Shown one piece after another: positions 7,878-17,382 of a stretch of DNA of 34,131 nucleotides (positions are counted from its first letter, which is position 1; the number at the start of each line of letters is the position of its first letter). The notes beneath the pieces are model-generated. The model had not been told where the DNA came from and searched no databases. It saw nothing but the letters and a program-made list of their open reading frames with translations. Source of the stretch: Desulfobacteraceae bacterium (GTDB lineage Bacteria; Desulfobacterota; Desulfobacteria; Desulfobacterales; Desulfosalsimonadaceae); NCBI GenBank assembly GCA_003599885.1, contig QZKW01000017.1:1-34131 (forward strand), read 5' to 3'. A program made the translations under genes and the position numbers.

Positions 7878-9950
7878 ATGGAACCTGTATTGATTTCTCC
7901 GGCGTCGTTTAAGCTTTTCGGTTTTATACCAACGGTATTATTTTCAGTGCTGATACCGATTGTTGGCGTGGGTCTGTTTACTTATATCATGGCCAAACGC
8001 ATAGCACCGCTGGTAAAAGCCAATCCGGATTTTCGGTTTGATCGACCCAAAGAAAGAGTACTTAATGTTTTAAAGATCTGGCTAGCTCAGTATCGTCATC
8101 CGCGGTATATGATGGCGGGTGTACTGCATATTATCATTTTCTTCGGTTTTTTGATCCTCTCTGTTCGCTCTTCGGAGCTAGTCATCAAGGGGATCAGTGC
8201 CGATTTTATCATGCCGGGACTGGGCGGCACACTCGGTGATATTTATTACTTTTTCAAGGATTATGCCGCAACCGCAGTTTTTTTTGCCGTTATTATCGCC
8301 GCTATCCGTCGGGGAATTTTCCGTCCGGACAGATATATTTACCCGAAATCATATGGCCATGACCATACCAATGAGGCTGTGTTTGTTTGCCTGGTTATTG
8401 CCACTTTGATGGTTTCGGAAAGCCTTTTTGAAGCATGCCTGGTTGCGGCCGAAGTTCAGAAAGGCCTTCATGCAACATTTCTGGCGCCAGGAACCTTGGC
8501 CTGGCTTTTCAAAAATATCCTTTTAGACGCCACACCGGAAAAGCTCCAAAGCCTTCATATCCTTTCTTATTATGTTCATGATTTGACCTTTTTCTTTTTC
8601 CTGTGCTTTTTGCCCATGGGAAAACATTTTCATGTTATTACATCATTGTTTAATGTTTTCTTTATGCGTCTTGACCGTGGGAATGTCCGGCCGGTCAGAT
8701 ATGGTGTCTCTGATGAAGAACTGGATAACCTTGAATCCTTTGGTGTTAAGAAGTTTTCCGATTTTACATGGAAAGATGTTCTTGATTTTTATACCTGCGC
8801 CGACTGCGGCCGATGCTCGGATCAGTGCCCGGCAAACAGGGTGAAACGACCTCTCTCGCCGAGATTTATATCCATCAAAGGAAGAGATTATGCTTTTTCG
8901 CATTTCCCGTTAATGGGGGAATTTGTCGCTCAGGAACCGCTGATCGGGGAAGGGGGCATTTATTCCGAGGATGAAATCTGGTCCTGCACCACCTGCGGCG
9001 CATGTGAACAGGAATGCCCCATCGGGATTGAATACATCAACAAGATTGTGGATTTGAGACGGGGGATGGTGGATTCCGGCAATGTGCCCCAGAGCCTTCA
9101 GAAGCCCCTGTCTTCTCTGGAGAAACGCGGCAATCCCTATGGTAAAATGGAGAAAAAGCGTTCGGAATGGACCAAGGGCCTTGAGGACTGCGAAGTCAAG
9201 CTTTTTGAAAATGGCGATACTGCCGATACCCTTTATTTTGTGGATTCCGTGACTTCCTTTGATGAGCGGATGCAGAACGTTGCCAGGGCCACCGCAAAGA
9301 TTATGTGCGCGGCGGGTATTGATTTCGGAATCTTAGGCAAAGATGAAAAAGACAGTGGCAATGAAGTGAAACGCTTTGGCGAGGAAATGCTGTTTCAGAA
9401 TCTGAAGAGAGAAAATTCGGAGGCCATTCTGGAATCCGGGGTAAAAAATATCGTGACCGCAGATCCCCACGCATACAATGCTCTTAAAAATGAATATACG
9501 GGAATGCCACCGGTAAATCACATCAGCCAGATTATCACCAAAAGCGTGAGTGAAGGCAGACTGAAGCTCAAGCCAGTCAATGAAGAGGACGGGAAGATTT
9601 ACACCTATCATGATCCCTGCTATCTTGGCCGTCATAACGGGATATATGAAGAACCCAGGGCTGCCATTGACGCGATTCCCGGAATCCGGCGGGTGGAAAT
9701 GATGAAAAGCCGTGACCGGTCATTCTGCTGCAGCGGCGGCGGGCTCATGCTGTTTTATGAACCGGAAGAAGAAGAAAGAATGGGCGCTCTGAGGGTAAAA
9801 ATGGCCCAGAAGGCGGGTGCCAACGTGATTGTCACCGCTTGTCCGTTCTGTCTGGTGAATATGGAAGACGCCATCAAGGTGGCCGGTATGGAAGGAAAAA
9901 TGGAAGCCATTGATCTGGGCGAGCTGGTCGCTGCCCATATTGATAACTAA
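7878..9950 (+). CDS. Membrane-bound Fe-S oxidoreductase, ETF:(mena)quinone oxidoreductase (FadF/EmoA-like)
   Basis: The 690-aa protein has an N-terminal NarI-like membrane part with several hydrophobic helices between about residues 10 and 270. Two [4Fe-4S] motifs follow: CADCGRCSDQCP (C307, C310, C313, C317) and CTTCGACEQECP (C370, C373, C376, C380). Two CCG (heterodisulfide-reductase HdrD-like) segments come next: YHDPCYLGRHNG, then CCSGGG (617-618) with CPFCLVNMEDA. This is the layout of the proteins that take electrons from reduced ETF and pass them to menaquinone in anaerobic fatty-acid oxidisers and Bacillus (FadF). etfB and etfA follow, which supports the role. GGAG precedes the ATG. 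The cytoplasmic Fe-S part would meet ETF and the membrane haem or quinone part the pool. Confidence 0.9.
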   Translation: MEPVLISPASFKLFGFIPTVLFSVLIPIVGVGLFTYIMAKRIAPLVKANPDFRFDRPKERVLNVLKIWLAQYRHPRYMMAGVLHIIIFFGFLILSVRSSELVIKGISADFIMPGLGGTLGDIYYFFKDYAATAVFFAVIIAAIRRGIFRPDRYIYPKSYGHDHTNEAVFVCLVIATLMVSESLFEACLVAAEVQKGLHATFLAPGTLAWLFKNILLDATPEKLQSLHILSYYVHDLTFFFFLCFLPMGKHFHVITSLFNVFFMRLDRGNVRPVRYGVSDEELDNLESFGVKKFSDFTWKDVLDFYTCADCGRCSDQCPANRVKRPLSPRFISIKGRDYAFSHFPLMGEFVAQEPLIGEGGIYSEDEIWSCTTCGACEQECPIGIEYINKIVDLRRGMVDSGNVPQSLQKPLSSLEKRGNPYGKMEKKRSEWTKGLEDCEVKLFENGDTADTLYFVDSVTSFDERMQNVARATAKIMCAAGIDFGILGKDEKDSGNEVKRFGEEMLFQNLKRENSEAILESGVKNIVTADPHAYNALKNEYTGMPPVNHISQIITKSVSEGRLKLKPVNEEDGKIYTYHDPCYLGRHNGIYEEPRAAIDAIPGIRRVEMMKSRDRSFCCSGGGLMLFYEPEEEERMGALRVKMAQKAGANVIVTACPFCLVNMEDAIKVAGMEGKMEAIDLGELVAAHIDN

Positions 9951-10045
9951 ACCATTACATCGAAAGCATGTAGATTTCAGGCATTATTAATTGGGCGGAT
10001 AAACGTCTGTAAATTTTATAATAACAGATAGAGTTGGAGGGCGAT

Positions 10046-10834
10046 ATGGAGATTTTGGTATGTGTGAAGCGTGTGCCAGATACGTCGGAAAACGAGATCG
10101 TAATCAACAGCGGTGGCAATGACATCGAAAGAGACGATCTGGTTTACTCAGTCAATGAATGGGACAACTATGCCGTGGAAGAAGCGATCCAGATTGTTGA
10201 CAAAGTCGGCGGGTCTGTGACGGTGGTGACTGTCGGTGATGATGAATCGGAAGAAGTTTTGCGGCGGGAAATGGCTATGGGCGCGAATAATGGCATCCTG
10301 CTGACCGACGATGCGTTTGAAGGATCGGATGGGAAGGGTATTGCGACCATTTTAAAAGGCGCTGTGGAGAAAGGTAACTATGACCTGATTCTGACCGGCG
10401 CTCAGGCTGATGCAGGCGCGGCCCAGGTGGGCGGCATGCTGGCCGCCATGCTGGATTACCCCTATGCGTCATTGGTTAATTTGATTGAAGCCGGCGATGG
10501 AAAGTTAATGATCGGTCGTGAAATTGAAGGCGGCAATCAGGAAATGAATGAAATTGAACTTCCCTGTGTGCTGTCAATCCAGACCGGTATCAATGAACCC
10601 CGATATGTCGGCATTCGCGGTATCCGCAAGGTCGCTTCAGTTGAAATCCCCGAACTGGGCGCAGCCGATATCGGCGTGGACGCGTCAGCCGTCGGCGAAG
10701 CAGCCGCAAAAGTCAAACGGGTGGATTACTTTGTGCCCGACACCGGCGAAGGCGCTGAGATGCTGACAGGCAGCACTGAGGAAATCATTGATAAACTCAT
10801 TGAATACTTAAAAGCCAAGGGAGGGTTAAAATAA
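10046..10834 (+). CDS. etfB: Electron transfer flavoprotein beta subunit
   Basis: The 262-aa protein begins MEILVCVKRVPDTSE, the classic EtfB start. It contains the segment VNEWDNYAVEEAIQI, the ADAGAAQVGGMLA region and the ETF-beta signature region with LPCVLSIQTGINEPRYVGIRGIRKV. EtfB binds AMP or FAD and, with EtfA, carries electrons from acyl-CoA dehydrogenase. The frame opens at a TTG at 10034. I chose ATG 10046 because GGAGGG stands directly before it and it fits the family start. Its stop overlaps the etfA start by one base, indicating translational coupling. Confidence 0.96.
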   Translation: MEILVCVKRVPDTSENEIVINSGGNDIERDDLVYSVNEWDNYAVEEAIQIVDKVGGSVTVVTVGDDESEEVLRREMAMGANNGILLTDDAFEGSDGKGIATILKGAVEKGNYDLILTGAQADAGAAQVGGMLAAMLDYPYASLVNLIEAGDGKLMIGREIEGGNQEMNEIELPCVLSIQTGINEPRYVGIRGIRKVASVEIPELGAADIGVDASAVGEAAAKVKRVDYFVPDTGEGAEMLTGSTEEIIDKLIEYLKAKGGLK

Positions 10835-11799
10835 TGGGCGAAGTTTTTGCATATATCAAACATGCTCAAGGTGTTGCCGATGATTCTGCTTTGGAACTGA
10901 TCGTTGCGGCCAAGAAAATTGCGCCGGGCGCTCCTGTAACGGCTGTTGTCACCGGCACTGGCGCTGACCTGGATAAGGTTTGCACCGCAATGGCAGCCGT
11001 CTATAACGCGGTATGGAAAATTGATAACGCGGCGCTGGCTTATCCGAACGCCGAAGTCGTCCGCAAGGCATTGGTGAACGTTGTGCCTGCCGGCAGCATT
11101 GTCCTGCTGCCCCACGATACCTTCGGGATGGATCTGGGCCCTGGCTTGTCGATTAAAATGAACGTTCCGTTTGTCGCTGATATCGTTGGCGTTGACGGTG
11201 TTGACGGCGGTACGTTGAAAGCCGTTCGGCAGGAATTTTCCGGCCAGGTCAGCACCCATGTGAGCTGCGATATTTCGGGTGGTGCGGTTATGAATATCCG
11301 TGGCGGGGTTTTCCAGGCCGATGGCAGTGCCGCAGGCGGCGCTGTGGTTGATAAGTCCGGAGAAGCCGGTGATCTGAGCGCGAAACGTAAGTTCATCGAA
11401 GTGGTCGCTGCTGAAGCCGGTGATGTGGACATCACCAAGTCTGAAGTCCTTGTGTCTGTGGGCCGTGGGATTGAGGACCAGGAAAATCTGGAAATTGTTT
11501 TTGAACTGGCTAAAGCCATGGGCGCTGATGTTTCCTGCTCACGGCCAATTGTCGATGCCAAGTGGCTGGAAAAATCCCGCCAGGTGGGGACGTCTGGCCA
11601 GACCGTGAAACCCAAAGTCTATATGGCCATGGGGATCAGCGGATCATTCCAGCATATGGGCGGACTCAAAGGCAATCCCTTTATCGTTGCGGTCAATAAA
11701 AACACCAAGGCCCCTATTTTTCAGGTGGCGGACGTGGGTATTGAAGCCAACATTCTGGAATTTATCCCCGAACTTACGGAAAAAATCCAGGAACTGTAA
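10834..11799 (+). CDS. etfA: Electron transfer flavoprotein alpha subunit
   Basis: The 321-aa protein has the EtfA N-terminal domain and the C-terminal FAD domain: VSVGRGIEDQENLE, SRPIVDAKWLEKSRQVGTSGQTVKPKVYMAMGISGSFQHMGGLKG, and the final IFQVADVGIEANILEFIPELTEKI. The start overlaps the etfB stop (TAATG) and an AGGGAGGG site lies upstream. With EtfB and the oxidoreductase at 7878 it completes the route from acyl-CoA to the quinone pool. A strong terminator closes the operon. Confidence 0.97.
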   Translation: MGEVFAYIKHAQGVADDSALELIVAAKKIAPGAPVTAVVTGTGADLDKVCTAMAAVYNAVWKIDNAALAYPNAEVVRKALVNVVPAGSIVLLPHDTFGMDLGPGLSIKMNVPFVADIVGVDGVDGGTLKAVRQEFSGQVSTHVSCDISGGAVMNIRGGVFQADGSAAGGAVVDKSGEAGDLSAKRKFIEVVAAEAGDVDITKSEVLVSVGRGIEDQENLEIVFELAKAMGADVSCSRPIVDAKWLEKSRQVGTSGQTVKPKVYMAMGISGSFQHMGGLKGNPFIVAVNKNTKAPIFQVADVGIEANILEFIPELTEKIQEL

Positions 11800-11832
11800 T
11801 ATCCGATCAAGCATAGAAAACATCGAAAAGAT

Positions 11833-11865
11833 AACCCCCGGATGGGATCCCATCCGGGGGTTTTT
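11833..11865 (+). terminator. Terminator of the fadF-like/etfBA operon
   Basis: AACCCCCGGATGGGATCC and its exact complement form a near-loopless palindrome of high GC content, followed by TTTTT. The rest of the 11800-12040 gap shows only a weaker GAAGCG/CGCTTC hairpin (11981-11999). Confidence 0.92.
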
Positions 11866-12040
11866 ACTTAAGCCCCATTCTCCCGCAAGAAGACGAAGTT
11901 TCCGTTCCCGCTTTATCAAATCAAAAATAATGGGTAAAAAATGATCTTGTTTTTTTCGGCGAATGCATTACTTTTCGCATGAAGCGGCAATTGCGCTTCT
12001 TTGTATTAATATTATTTTTGATTTTTATGTTTGGAGATAA

Positions 12041-12934
12041 ATGGAAGCACCCCGTCGTGTTTTGTTTGAAAAACCGGATCTGTCAGAGTTAACCGCCAAT
12101 TACACGGTGGTTGATATGCATTTCCATTCCCGCTACTCCGATGGCTTGAACCGTGTCAGCAGTATTGCAAAGCGTGCCAGAAAGCTTGGGATCGGAATTG
12201 CCATTACGGATCATAATGCCATTGACGGCGCCATTCGTTTGGATACCTATTCGGATATTCTGACTATCCCAGGAATAGAGCTGACTTCACGGGAAGGCGC
12301 TCATCTTCTTGTGTATTTCTATAATATTGATACCCTCATCCAGTTTTATGAATCGGATGTGCGTCCGTTCATGGGAAAAGGGGTGATGGCCTCCCTGTCT
12401 CTGGATATGCATGGGATCATTCGGCGGGCACGGCAATATAACAGCCTGATTTTGTTTCCCCATCCTCATTGCGCCATTTATACCGGCATTTGTAATCCGA
12501 TGATTGCCATGGAGCACCAGGAAAAACTTCTCAACATGGTGGACGGAGTGGAAGTGATTAATGCCGGAAATCTGAAAAAATGGAATCTGCAATGCGCGGT
12601 GCTGGGTTTTAACTTAGGCAAATGCATGACCGGCGGCAGCGATGGGCACAATCTGTTTCAGATGGGTAAGGCAGTGACTTATGCGGATTGCCCGCCGAAC
12701 CGCAAGGCTTTTCTGGATTCTGTAAAAAACCATAGAAATCAGGTTATCGGCAGGGAAACAGCCTTTTTGCAGAAAGTCACCAGCAATGGTTTCAAGATTA
12801 AAAGCAGCATCACAAATTCTCCCCATGTCATGGGAAAGAATATGCGGTTCAGTTATTCGATTCTCAACTCCAGATCCAAGCAGGTCCGGGACACATTACA
12901 GCGAAAAATCAAGATATTCCGGCGCGTCGGCTGA
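12041..12934 (+). CDS. PHP-domain metal-dependent phosphoesterase
   Basis: The 297-aa protein has the PHP metal-binding motifs in order: VDMHFHSRYSDG (H27, H29), ITDHN (about 66), PGIELTSREGAHLLVYF (about 87-103), a PHPH segment (about 143), and GGSDGHN near 207. These bind a two- or three-metal centre in PHP phosphoesterases of the YciV/RnaAM-like group. The C-terminal tail past about residue 235 is basic, which might help nucleic-acid binding. The substrate is unknown. GGAG precedes the ATG. It is convergent with the cardiolipin synthase gene; only 23 bp separate them and no terminator is visible. Confidence 0.85.
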   Translation: MEAPRRVLFEKPDLSELTANYTVVDMHFHSRYSDGLNRVSSIAKRARKLGIGIAITDHNAIDGAIRLDTYSDILTIPGIELTSREGAHLLVYFYNIDTLIQFYESDVRPFMGKGVMASLSLDMHGIIRRARQYNSLILFPHPHCAIYTGICNPMIAMEHQEKLLNMVDGVEVINAGNLKKWNLQCAVLGFNLGKCMTGGSDGHNLFQMGKAVTYADCPPNRKAFLDSVKNHRNQVIGRETAFLQKVTSNGFKIKSSITNSPHVMGKNMRFSYSILNSRSKQVRDTLQRKIKIFRRVG

Positions 12935-12957
12935 TCGATATTCTCCCCTTCTCCAGT

Positions 12958-14394
12958 CTACAAATACGGCGAAAACAGCCAGATCAGCGCATCGCGAACC
13001 TTGATAATCAGGGGCCTACTTTCTATGGCCGCCAGGGTGATTTTTGTTGATTTGCTGATGGTGTCTTCTACGTGGATGGAAAGGGTTTTTGTCACTTCCC
13101 TGTCATATAACTCAACATTAAATTCAAAGTTCAGGCGCAGGCTTCTGGGGTCGAGGTTGGCGGAGCCGATCTGGGCATAGTGGTCATCAAGCAGGAACAG
13201 TTTGGAATGCACAAACGGCGGCGGCTGATAATAAATTTTAACTCCCCAGTATATCAATTCAGAGAGGGTGTTGTTTGACGCCCATTGCACAAACAGCAGG
13301 TTGTTTTTGAGCGGCAGCACAACCCGGACATCAATTCCCCTGAGCGCGGCTGTTTTCAGTGCGGAAATCATTTCAGCAGAGGGAAGAAAATACGGGGTCA
13401 TGATCAGTATGCGTTCGCGGGCTGAGGAAATGGCGCCGATCAGGATGGTGGAGAGTTTGTTGATATCTTCATTGGGTCCGTCCGTAATCGCCCGGCACAG
13501 CACATCGCCGCTTTGCACCGGAAGGGAAGGGGTCGGCTCAGTCTGCTCGCCGGTGCAAAACCGCCAGTCCTCTATGAAAGTCTGTTCCAGTTGCATCACA
13601 ATCGGGCCGGTCAGACGGAAATGGATATCCACAATCCGGGATTTTTTATTGGTTGCGGCCAGATGCCTGTCCCCGATATTCATCCCCCCCGTATATCCGG
13701 TATGGCCGTCAACAATCAATATTTTCCGGTGGTTGCGAAGATTGATATGCACGGAAGGCGGAATCAGCTTCGGCGGCAGAAACCGGGCCACTCTCACCCC
13801 CGCTTTTTTGAGTTTTGTGCCGGCCCGAGTCATGGAATAGAGCTCGCCGATGCCGTCAATGACCACCCGCACATCCACACCGCGTTGAACGGCTGCGGCC
13901 AGGGCTTTAATAAAGCGTTTTCCTGTGGGAGTCGTGTCAAAAATATATGTGGTCAGATAAATCGTTTTTTGGGCGGAGCCTATGGCGTTGATCATGTCCG
14001 GATAGGCGGCTTCGCCATTGTGAAGAATTTTTACCCGGTTTCCTGCGAGCAGGGGAAAGCCCGTAACCTTGTCCGAGATTTTCGCGATTTCAGAAAAACG
14101 TACGGGGAATCTGAGGGCTGAAGGCGTGACGGAAACGATATTGGCGGCTTTTTCATAGTCTTGAAGGTCGATCAGAGATGCCGGTCTCAGGTCTTCGAGC
14201 TTTTTGGCTCGGGTTTCAACCCGGTTAATCCCGAACAGAAAGTACAGGCAGGGACCCATAAATGGAAAAACCAGGCAGACCGCCACCCAGCCCAGGGCCG
14301 ACGATGGGGTGCGCTGATGAAGAAGGGCGTGTCCGGCCGTGGTAATGGAGAGCAGGATGCTAAAGGATATGGAAGCCCAATTTAGAATGTACAT
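12958..14394 (-). CDS. cls: Cardiolipin synthase (phospholipase D family)
   Basis: The 478-aa protein has two N-terminal membrane helices (about 5-25 and 33-55, ending PFMGPCLYFLFGINR as in bacterial Cls) and two HKD motifs. These are H222-K224-D229 (NHRKILIVDGHTGYTGGMNIGD) and H396-K398-D403 (HSKLFLLDDHYAQIGSANLDPRS). Length, order and motifs match bacterial cardiolipin synthases, which join two phosphatidylglycerols at the inner membrane. It starts 12 bp after the helicase stop, so it is the third gene of a cooC-helicase-cls transcript. The ribosome binding site is weak. Confidence 0.93.
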   Translation of the reverse strand: MYILNWASISFSILLSITTAGHALLHQRTPSSALGWVAVCLVFPFMGPCLYFLFGINRVETRAKKLEDLRPASLIDLQDYEKAANIVSVTPSALRFPVRFSEIAKISDKVTGFPLLAGNRVKILHNGEAAYPDMINAIGSAQKTIYLTTYIFDTTPTGKRFIKALAAAVQRGVDVRVVIDGIGELYSMTRAGTKLKKAGVRVARFLPPKLIPPSVHINLRNHRKILIVDGHTGYTGGMNIGDRHLAATNKKSRIVDIHFRLTGPIVMQLEQTFIEDWRFCTGEQTEPTPSLPVQSGDVLCRAITDGPNEDINKLSTILIGAISSARERILIMTPYFLPSAEMISALKTAALRGIDVRVVLPLKNNLLFVQWASNNTLSELIYWGVKIYYQPPPFVHSKLFLLDDHYAQIGSANLDPRSLRLNFEFNVELYDREVTKTLSIHVEDTISKSTKITLAAIESRPLIIKVRDALIWLFSPYL

Positions 14395-14406
14395 GTCTTT
14401 ATCATA

Positions 14407-16533
14407 TTATAACTCGAAAGTGGGTATGACCGGGTCTCTCAGAATCATATCAATGGCCCGGCCGGATGTCAGGGCTGCGTCCGGAAAAACACGGCCGATA
14501 TTTTTGATGTGCCGGAGATTGTCCGCAGTCCGCAGTATCAGCATGGCCAGATTGCCTTCCGCCATTTTGGAGATTTCCAGAACCTCTTCCCACGGCATCC
14601 CCCTTGCCCACAGATACAATGTCACGGCAGGCAGAAAAAAAAGATCGGGCGCTTCAAATCCGCTGTTCTGCATTTCTTCGGCAAATGGTTTCAGGCCTTT
14701 GTCGATTTTTTTAAAAATCTGAAACAGGGATTTGGGCACCAGTGAACTATCAATGGTCTCATCATCCGTCACCCGTTCATTGACGAAAGCGGCCATAACC
14801 GCTGCCAGCATGGCCGGGTTTGTTTTCGGAAACAGATTTTTCCGGAATCCTTCGGCAACCATCAGGGGATGATCAATCCGGAGCTGGGATGCCCACTCCC
14901 CATCGACCGAAAGTTTGTCGTCGATCGTAACATACTCTTTTTCTTTTAAAAAATCAAGGTGGTCGATGAAACTTTGCCAGAGATGGCGGGCATTGGCGCC
15001 GATAAACTGGCCGTCAATTTTTTTTCTGCCTTTCGTGGTCATCAGATAAGCGGCAAAGGATTTATCCAGGAGATTTTTGACCTGTTCCGGAGAGTGGGAC
15101 AACAACAGGTTCAGCACCATGGAAAAATTGATTTTGATCTGGCTGAAAACATCGGATGGCGGGTCGTTAAACAATTGTTCCACCAGCCGGATATCCATGA
15201 ATTTTCCGGGGATTACCACGGCAAAACCGATGTTGTCCATTCCCCGGCGCCCGGCGCGCCCGGTCATTTGATGAAATTCCGTGGATGTCAGGGACAGAAA
15301 GTCCCGGCCGTTAAACCGGTCGGAATTCAGCATCAGGATGGTCCGGGCCGGAAAGTTCACACCCGCCGCTACGGTTGAGGTGGCGAACACGGCATCTAAA
15401 AGTCCTTCGGTCATCAGGGTTTCGATAAGGAGTTTCCATGCCGGCAACTGTCCGCTGTGATGGGCGCCCACAGCGAAGTTTTTCAGGGGGTTCATTTGTT
15501 TATGCCCGGCCACATGAGGGCATCCAGCGGTCAATGCTTCAATCCGCTCAAGCCGCATTTCTCTGCGATGGGTGCCTTCTTCATGGGGATGGAGGGAGCA
15601 GAGAAGAAGGGCGTTATCACAATCAGCCCTGGATTTCAGGAAAAAAATAGCCGGCAGCAGCCGGTATTTGCTCAGTATGCTTAAAATTTCGCCCATGGGC
15701 GGCAGTTGGCGGGAGTGCGCCATGCGCGGGGAATGCCGAACCGCGATAAAGTTTGCGACTTTTTTGTAAAGTTTCCGCTTGTGTTCGTGGGCTTCCTTCT
15801 CCCTCAACAAAGGGAAAAGCGTGCCGGACGGGTGGAGAAACAGCGGAAACAGGGGGACGGGCCGGGCCTGTTCCTCGATGATGATGCAGGAGTTTTTCCG
15901 GATGGATTCCAGCCAGCCTTTGATCTGATGGGCGTTGCCGATGGTGGCCGACAGTAGCAGCAATGGAATTCGGACCGGAAGATAGATCATGATCTCTTCC
16001 CAAACCACTCCCCGCTCTTCATCGCCCAGGAAATGCGCTTCATCCAGTATGACAAAATCCGTATTCAGGTCTTCGCCCCGGTGCATGGCGTCATAAAGCT
16101 GATTGCGTAAAATTTCAGTGGTGCCGATGATGATGGGGGCGTCCATGTTTTCTTTGCGGTCACCGGTCAGAATGCCGACATTTTCCGGCCCGAAAATTTC
16201 TGAAAATTCCGCAAATTTTGAATTGGTCAGAGCCTTTAGGGGAGACGCATACCAGGCTTTGCCTTTATTGCTGAATATCCGGGCAATGGCCTGTTCCGCG
16301 ATCCATGTTTTTCCGGCGCCGGTGGGCACTGTCACCAGACAGTCCCCTTTTGAAATGGCGCTCAACGCTTCAAGCTGGAAAGGGTCCGGGATGAACGGTT
16401 TTTTTTCAGGAATGCCGATAGTGGCAAAGACCCGTTTCAATTTTGCGTCCGAGCCGGGCTGCAATTTTTTTAAAGGCGGTTTTTTCTTGTGCGTGCCGGG
16501 CCCCCGGCGGTGGTTTTTCTTATACTCTGTCAT
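14407..16533 (-). CDS. Ski2-like DEAD/DEAH-box helicase
   Basis: The 708-aa superfamily 2 helicase has a Lys/Arg-rich N-terminal tail (1-35), a Q-motif region (DPFQLEALSAI), Walker A PTGAGKT (70-76), ASPLKALTNSKF (Ia), DEAH (164-167) and SATIGN (III). In the second RecA domain, FATSTVAAGVNFPARTILML and HQMTGRAGRRGMDNIGFAVV (VI) follow. The GVNFPA and GRAGRRG motifs place it with the Ski2/Mtr4/Hel308 group. Whether it acts on RNA or DNA cannot be decided here. Its ATG overlaps the cooC-like stop by one base. A tight link to a CooC-type ATPase and a lipid enzyme is odd and may only reflect operon packing. Confidence 0.92.
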   Translation of the reverse strand: MTEYKKNHRRGPGTHKKKPPLKKLQPGSDAKLKRVFATIGIPEKKPFIPDPFQLEALSAISKGDCLVTVPTGAGKTWIAEQAIARIFSNKGKAWYASPLKALTNSKFAEFSEIFGPENVGILTGDRKENMDAPIIIGTTEILRNQLYDAMHRGEDLNTDFVILDEAHFLGDEERGVVWEEIMIYLPVRIPLLLLSATIGNAHQIKGWLESIRKNSCIIIEEQARPVPLFPLFLHPSGTLFPLLREKEAHEHKRKLYKKVANFIAVRHSPRMAHSRQLPPMGEILSILSKYRLLPAIFFLKSRADCDNALLLCSLHPHEEGTHRREMRLERIEALTAGCPHVAGHKQMNPLKNFAVGAHHSGQLPAWKLLIETLMTEGLLDAVFATSTVAAGVNFPARTILMLNSDRFNGRDFLSLTSTEFHQMTGRAGRRGMDNIGFAVVIPGKFMDIRLVEQLFNDPPSDVFSQIKINFSMVLNLLLSHSPEQVKNLLDKSFAAYLMTTKGRKKIDGQFIGANARHLWQSFIDHLDFLKEKEYVTIDDKLSVDGEWASQLRIDHPLMVAEGFRKNLFPKTNPAMLAAVMAAFVNERVTDDETIDSSLVPKSLFQIFKKIDKGLKPFAEEMQNSGFEAPDLFFLPAVTLYLWARGMPWEEVLEISKMAEGNLAMLILRTADNLRHIKNIGRVFPDAALTSGRAIDMILRDPVIPTFEL

Positions 16534-17288
16534 TAGATTTTGGCGATCATCTCCTTGATTAATGTTTTGGCCAGGGAGGGGACATCATAGGGGGAGACAC
16601 CATTCAAATCCGCTTCAATCAGCGCATCATCATAGGGCAGAAAGCCTAGAAAGGAAAAGCCCGGCAGATGATCTTTTAAAAATTCCTCGTCCTTTTTATT
16701 CCGGATTTTATTGCCTACCAGCCAGATGGATGTCAGTCCGATTTCAGCGGCCAGTTGATTAATGTGCCGCGCCGTTTCAATACTCCGGCTGCCGGGTTCC
16801 ACAACCACCAGCAGTTTGTCAACCGCCTGGGCCGTGCCTCTGCCCAGATGTTCAATGCCGGCTTCCATATCCATAACCACCACCTCGTCTCTGGCCAGAA
16901 CAATATGCGTGACCAGGGCTTTCAGGAGCGTACTTTCGGGGCAGATGCAGCCGGCCCCGCCTTTTTTAATGCCGCCCAACCGCATGAGTTTGATGTTTTC
17001 AAATTTGGCCGATAATGAATCCGGCAAATCGTCGACTTTCGGGTTGAGTTTGAAAAAACCGCCGATGGTGCCGGGCCGCGCTTCGGTCCGCTCATAGGCC
17101 AGGTCTTTCATTTCAGAAATCGGAATGATATTTTCCGCACCCGGAATGCCGACGGCCGCTGCCAGATTGGCATCCGGGTCTGCATCAATGGCCAGTACGT
17201 GTTTATTGTTTTCGTTAAATGCACGGATTAAAAAAGCGGAAAAGGTCGTTTTTCCGACGCCTCCTTTGCCGCTGACTGCAATTTTCAT
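16533..17288 (-). CDS. cooC: CooC-family nickel-insertion ATPase (CODH maturation)
   Basis: The 251-aa P-loop ATPase of the MinD/ParA/NifH group has the deviant Walker A SGKGGVGKTT (6-15), DADPDANLAAA (36-45), the CooC-type CxC pair in GAGCICPE (C114, C116) and MDMEAGIEHLGRGT. CooC dimers use the CxC pair to bind Ni or Zn and help load carbon monoxide dehydrogenase. No cooS, acs or cdh gene is in the window, so the client lies elsewhere. AGGA precedes the ATG. It is the first gene of the minus-strand cluster and is divergent from the U32 gene. Confidence 0.9.
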   Translation of the reverse strand: MKIAVSGKGGVGKTTFSAFLIRAFNENNKHVLAIDADPDANLAAAVGIPGAENIIPISEMKDLAYERTEARPGTIGGFFKLNPKVDDLPDSLSAKFENIKLMRLGGIKKGGAGCICPESTLLKALVTHIVLARDEVVVMDMEAGIEHLGRGTAQAVDKLLVVVEPGSRSIETARHINQLAAEIGLTSIWLVGNKIRNKKDEEFLKDHLPGFSFLGFLPYDDALIEADLNGVSPYDVPSLAKTLIKEMIAKI

Positions 17289-17382
17289 GATTATGTCCTT
17301 ATTATTTACTTGTTCATGCTAATGGCTCTTTGAATTTAGACTGTATATTAATCATCACTGATGGTAAAGTAAACACTTCATC

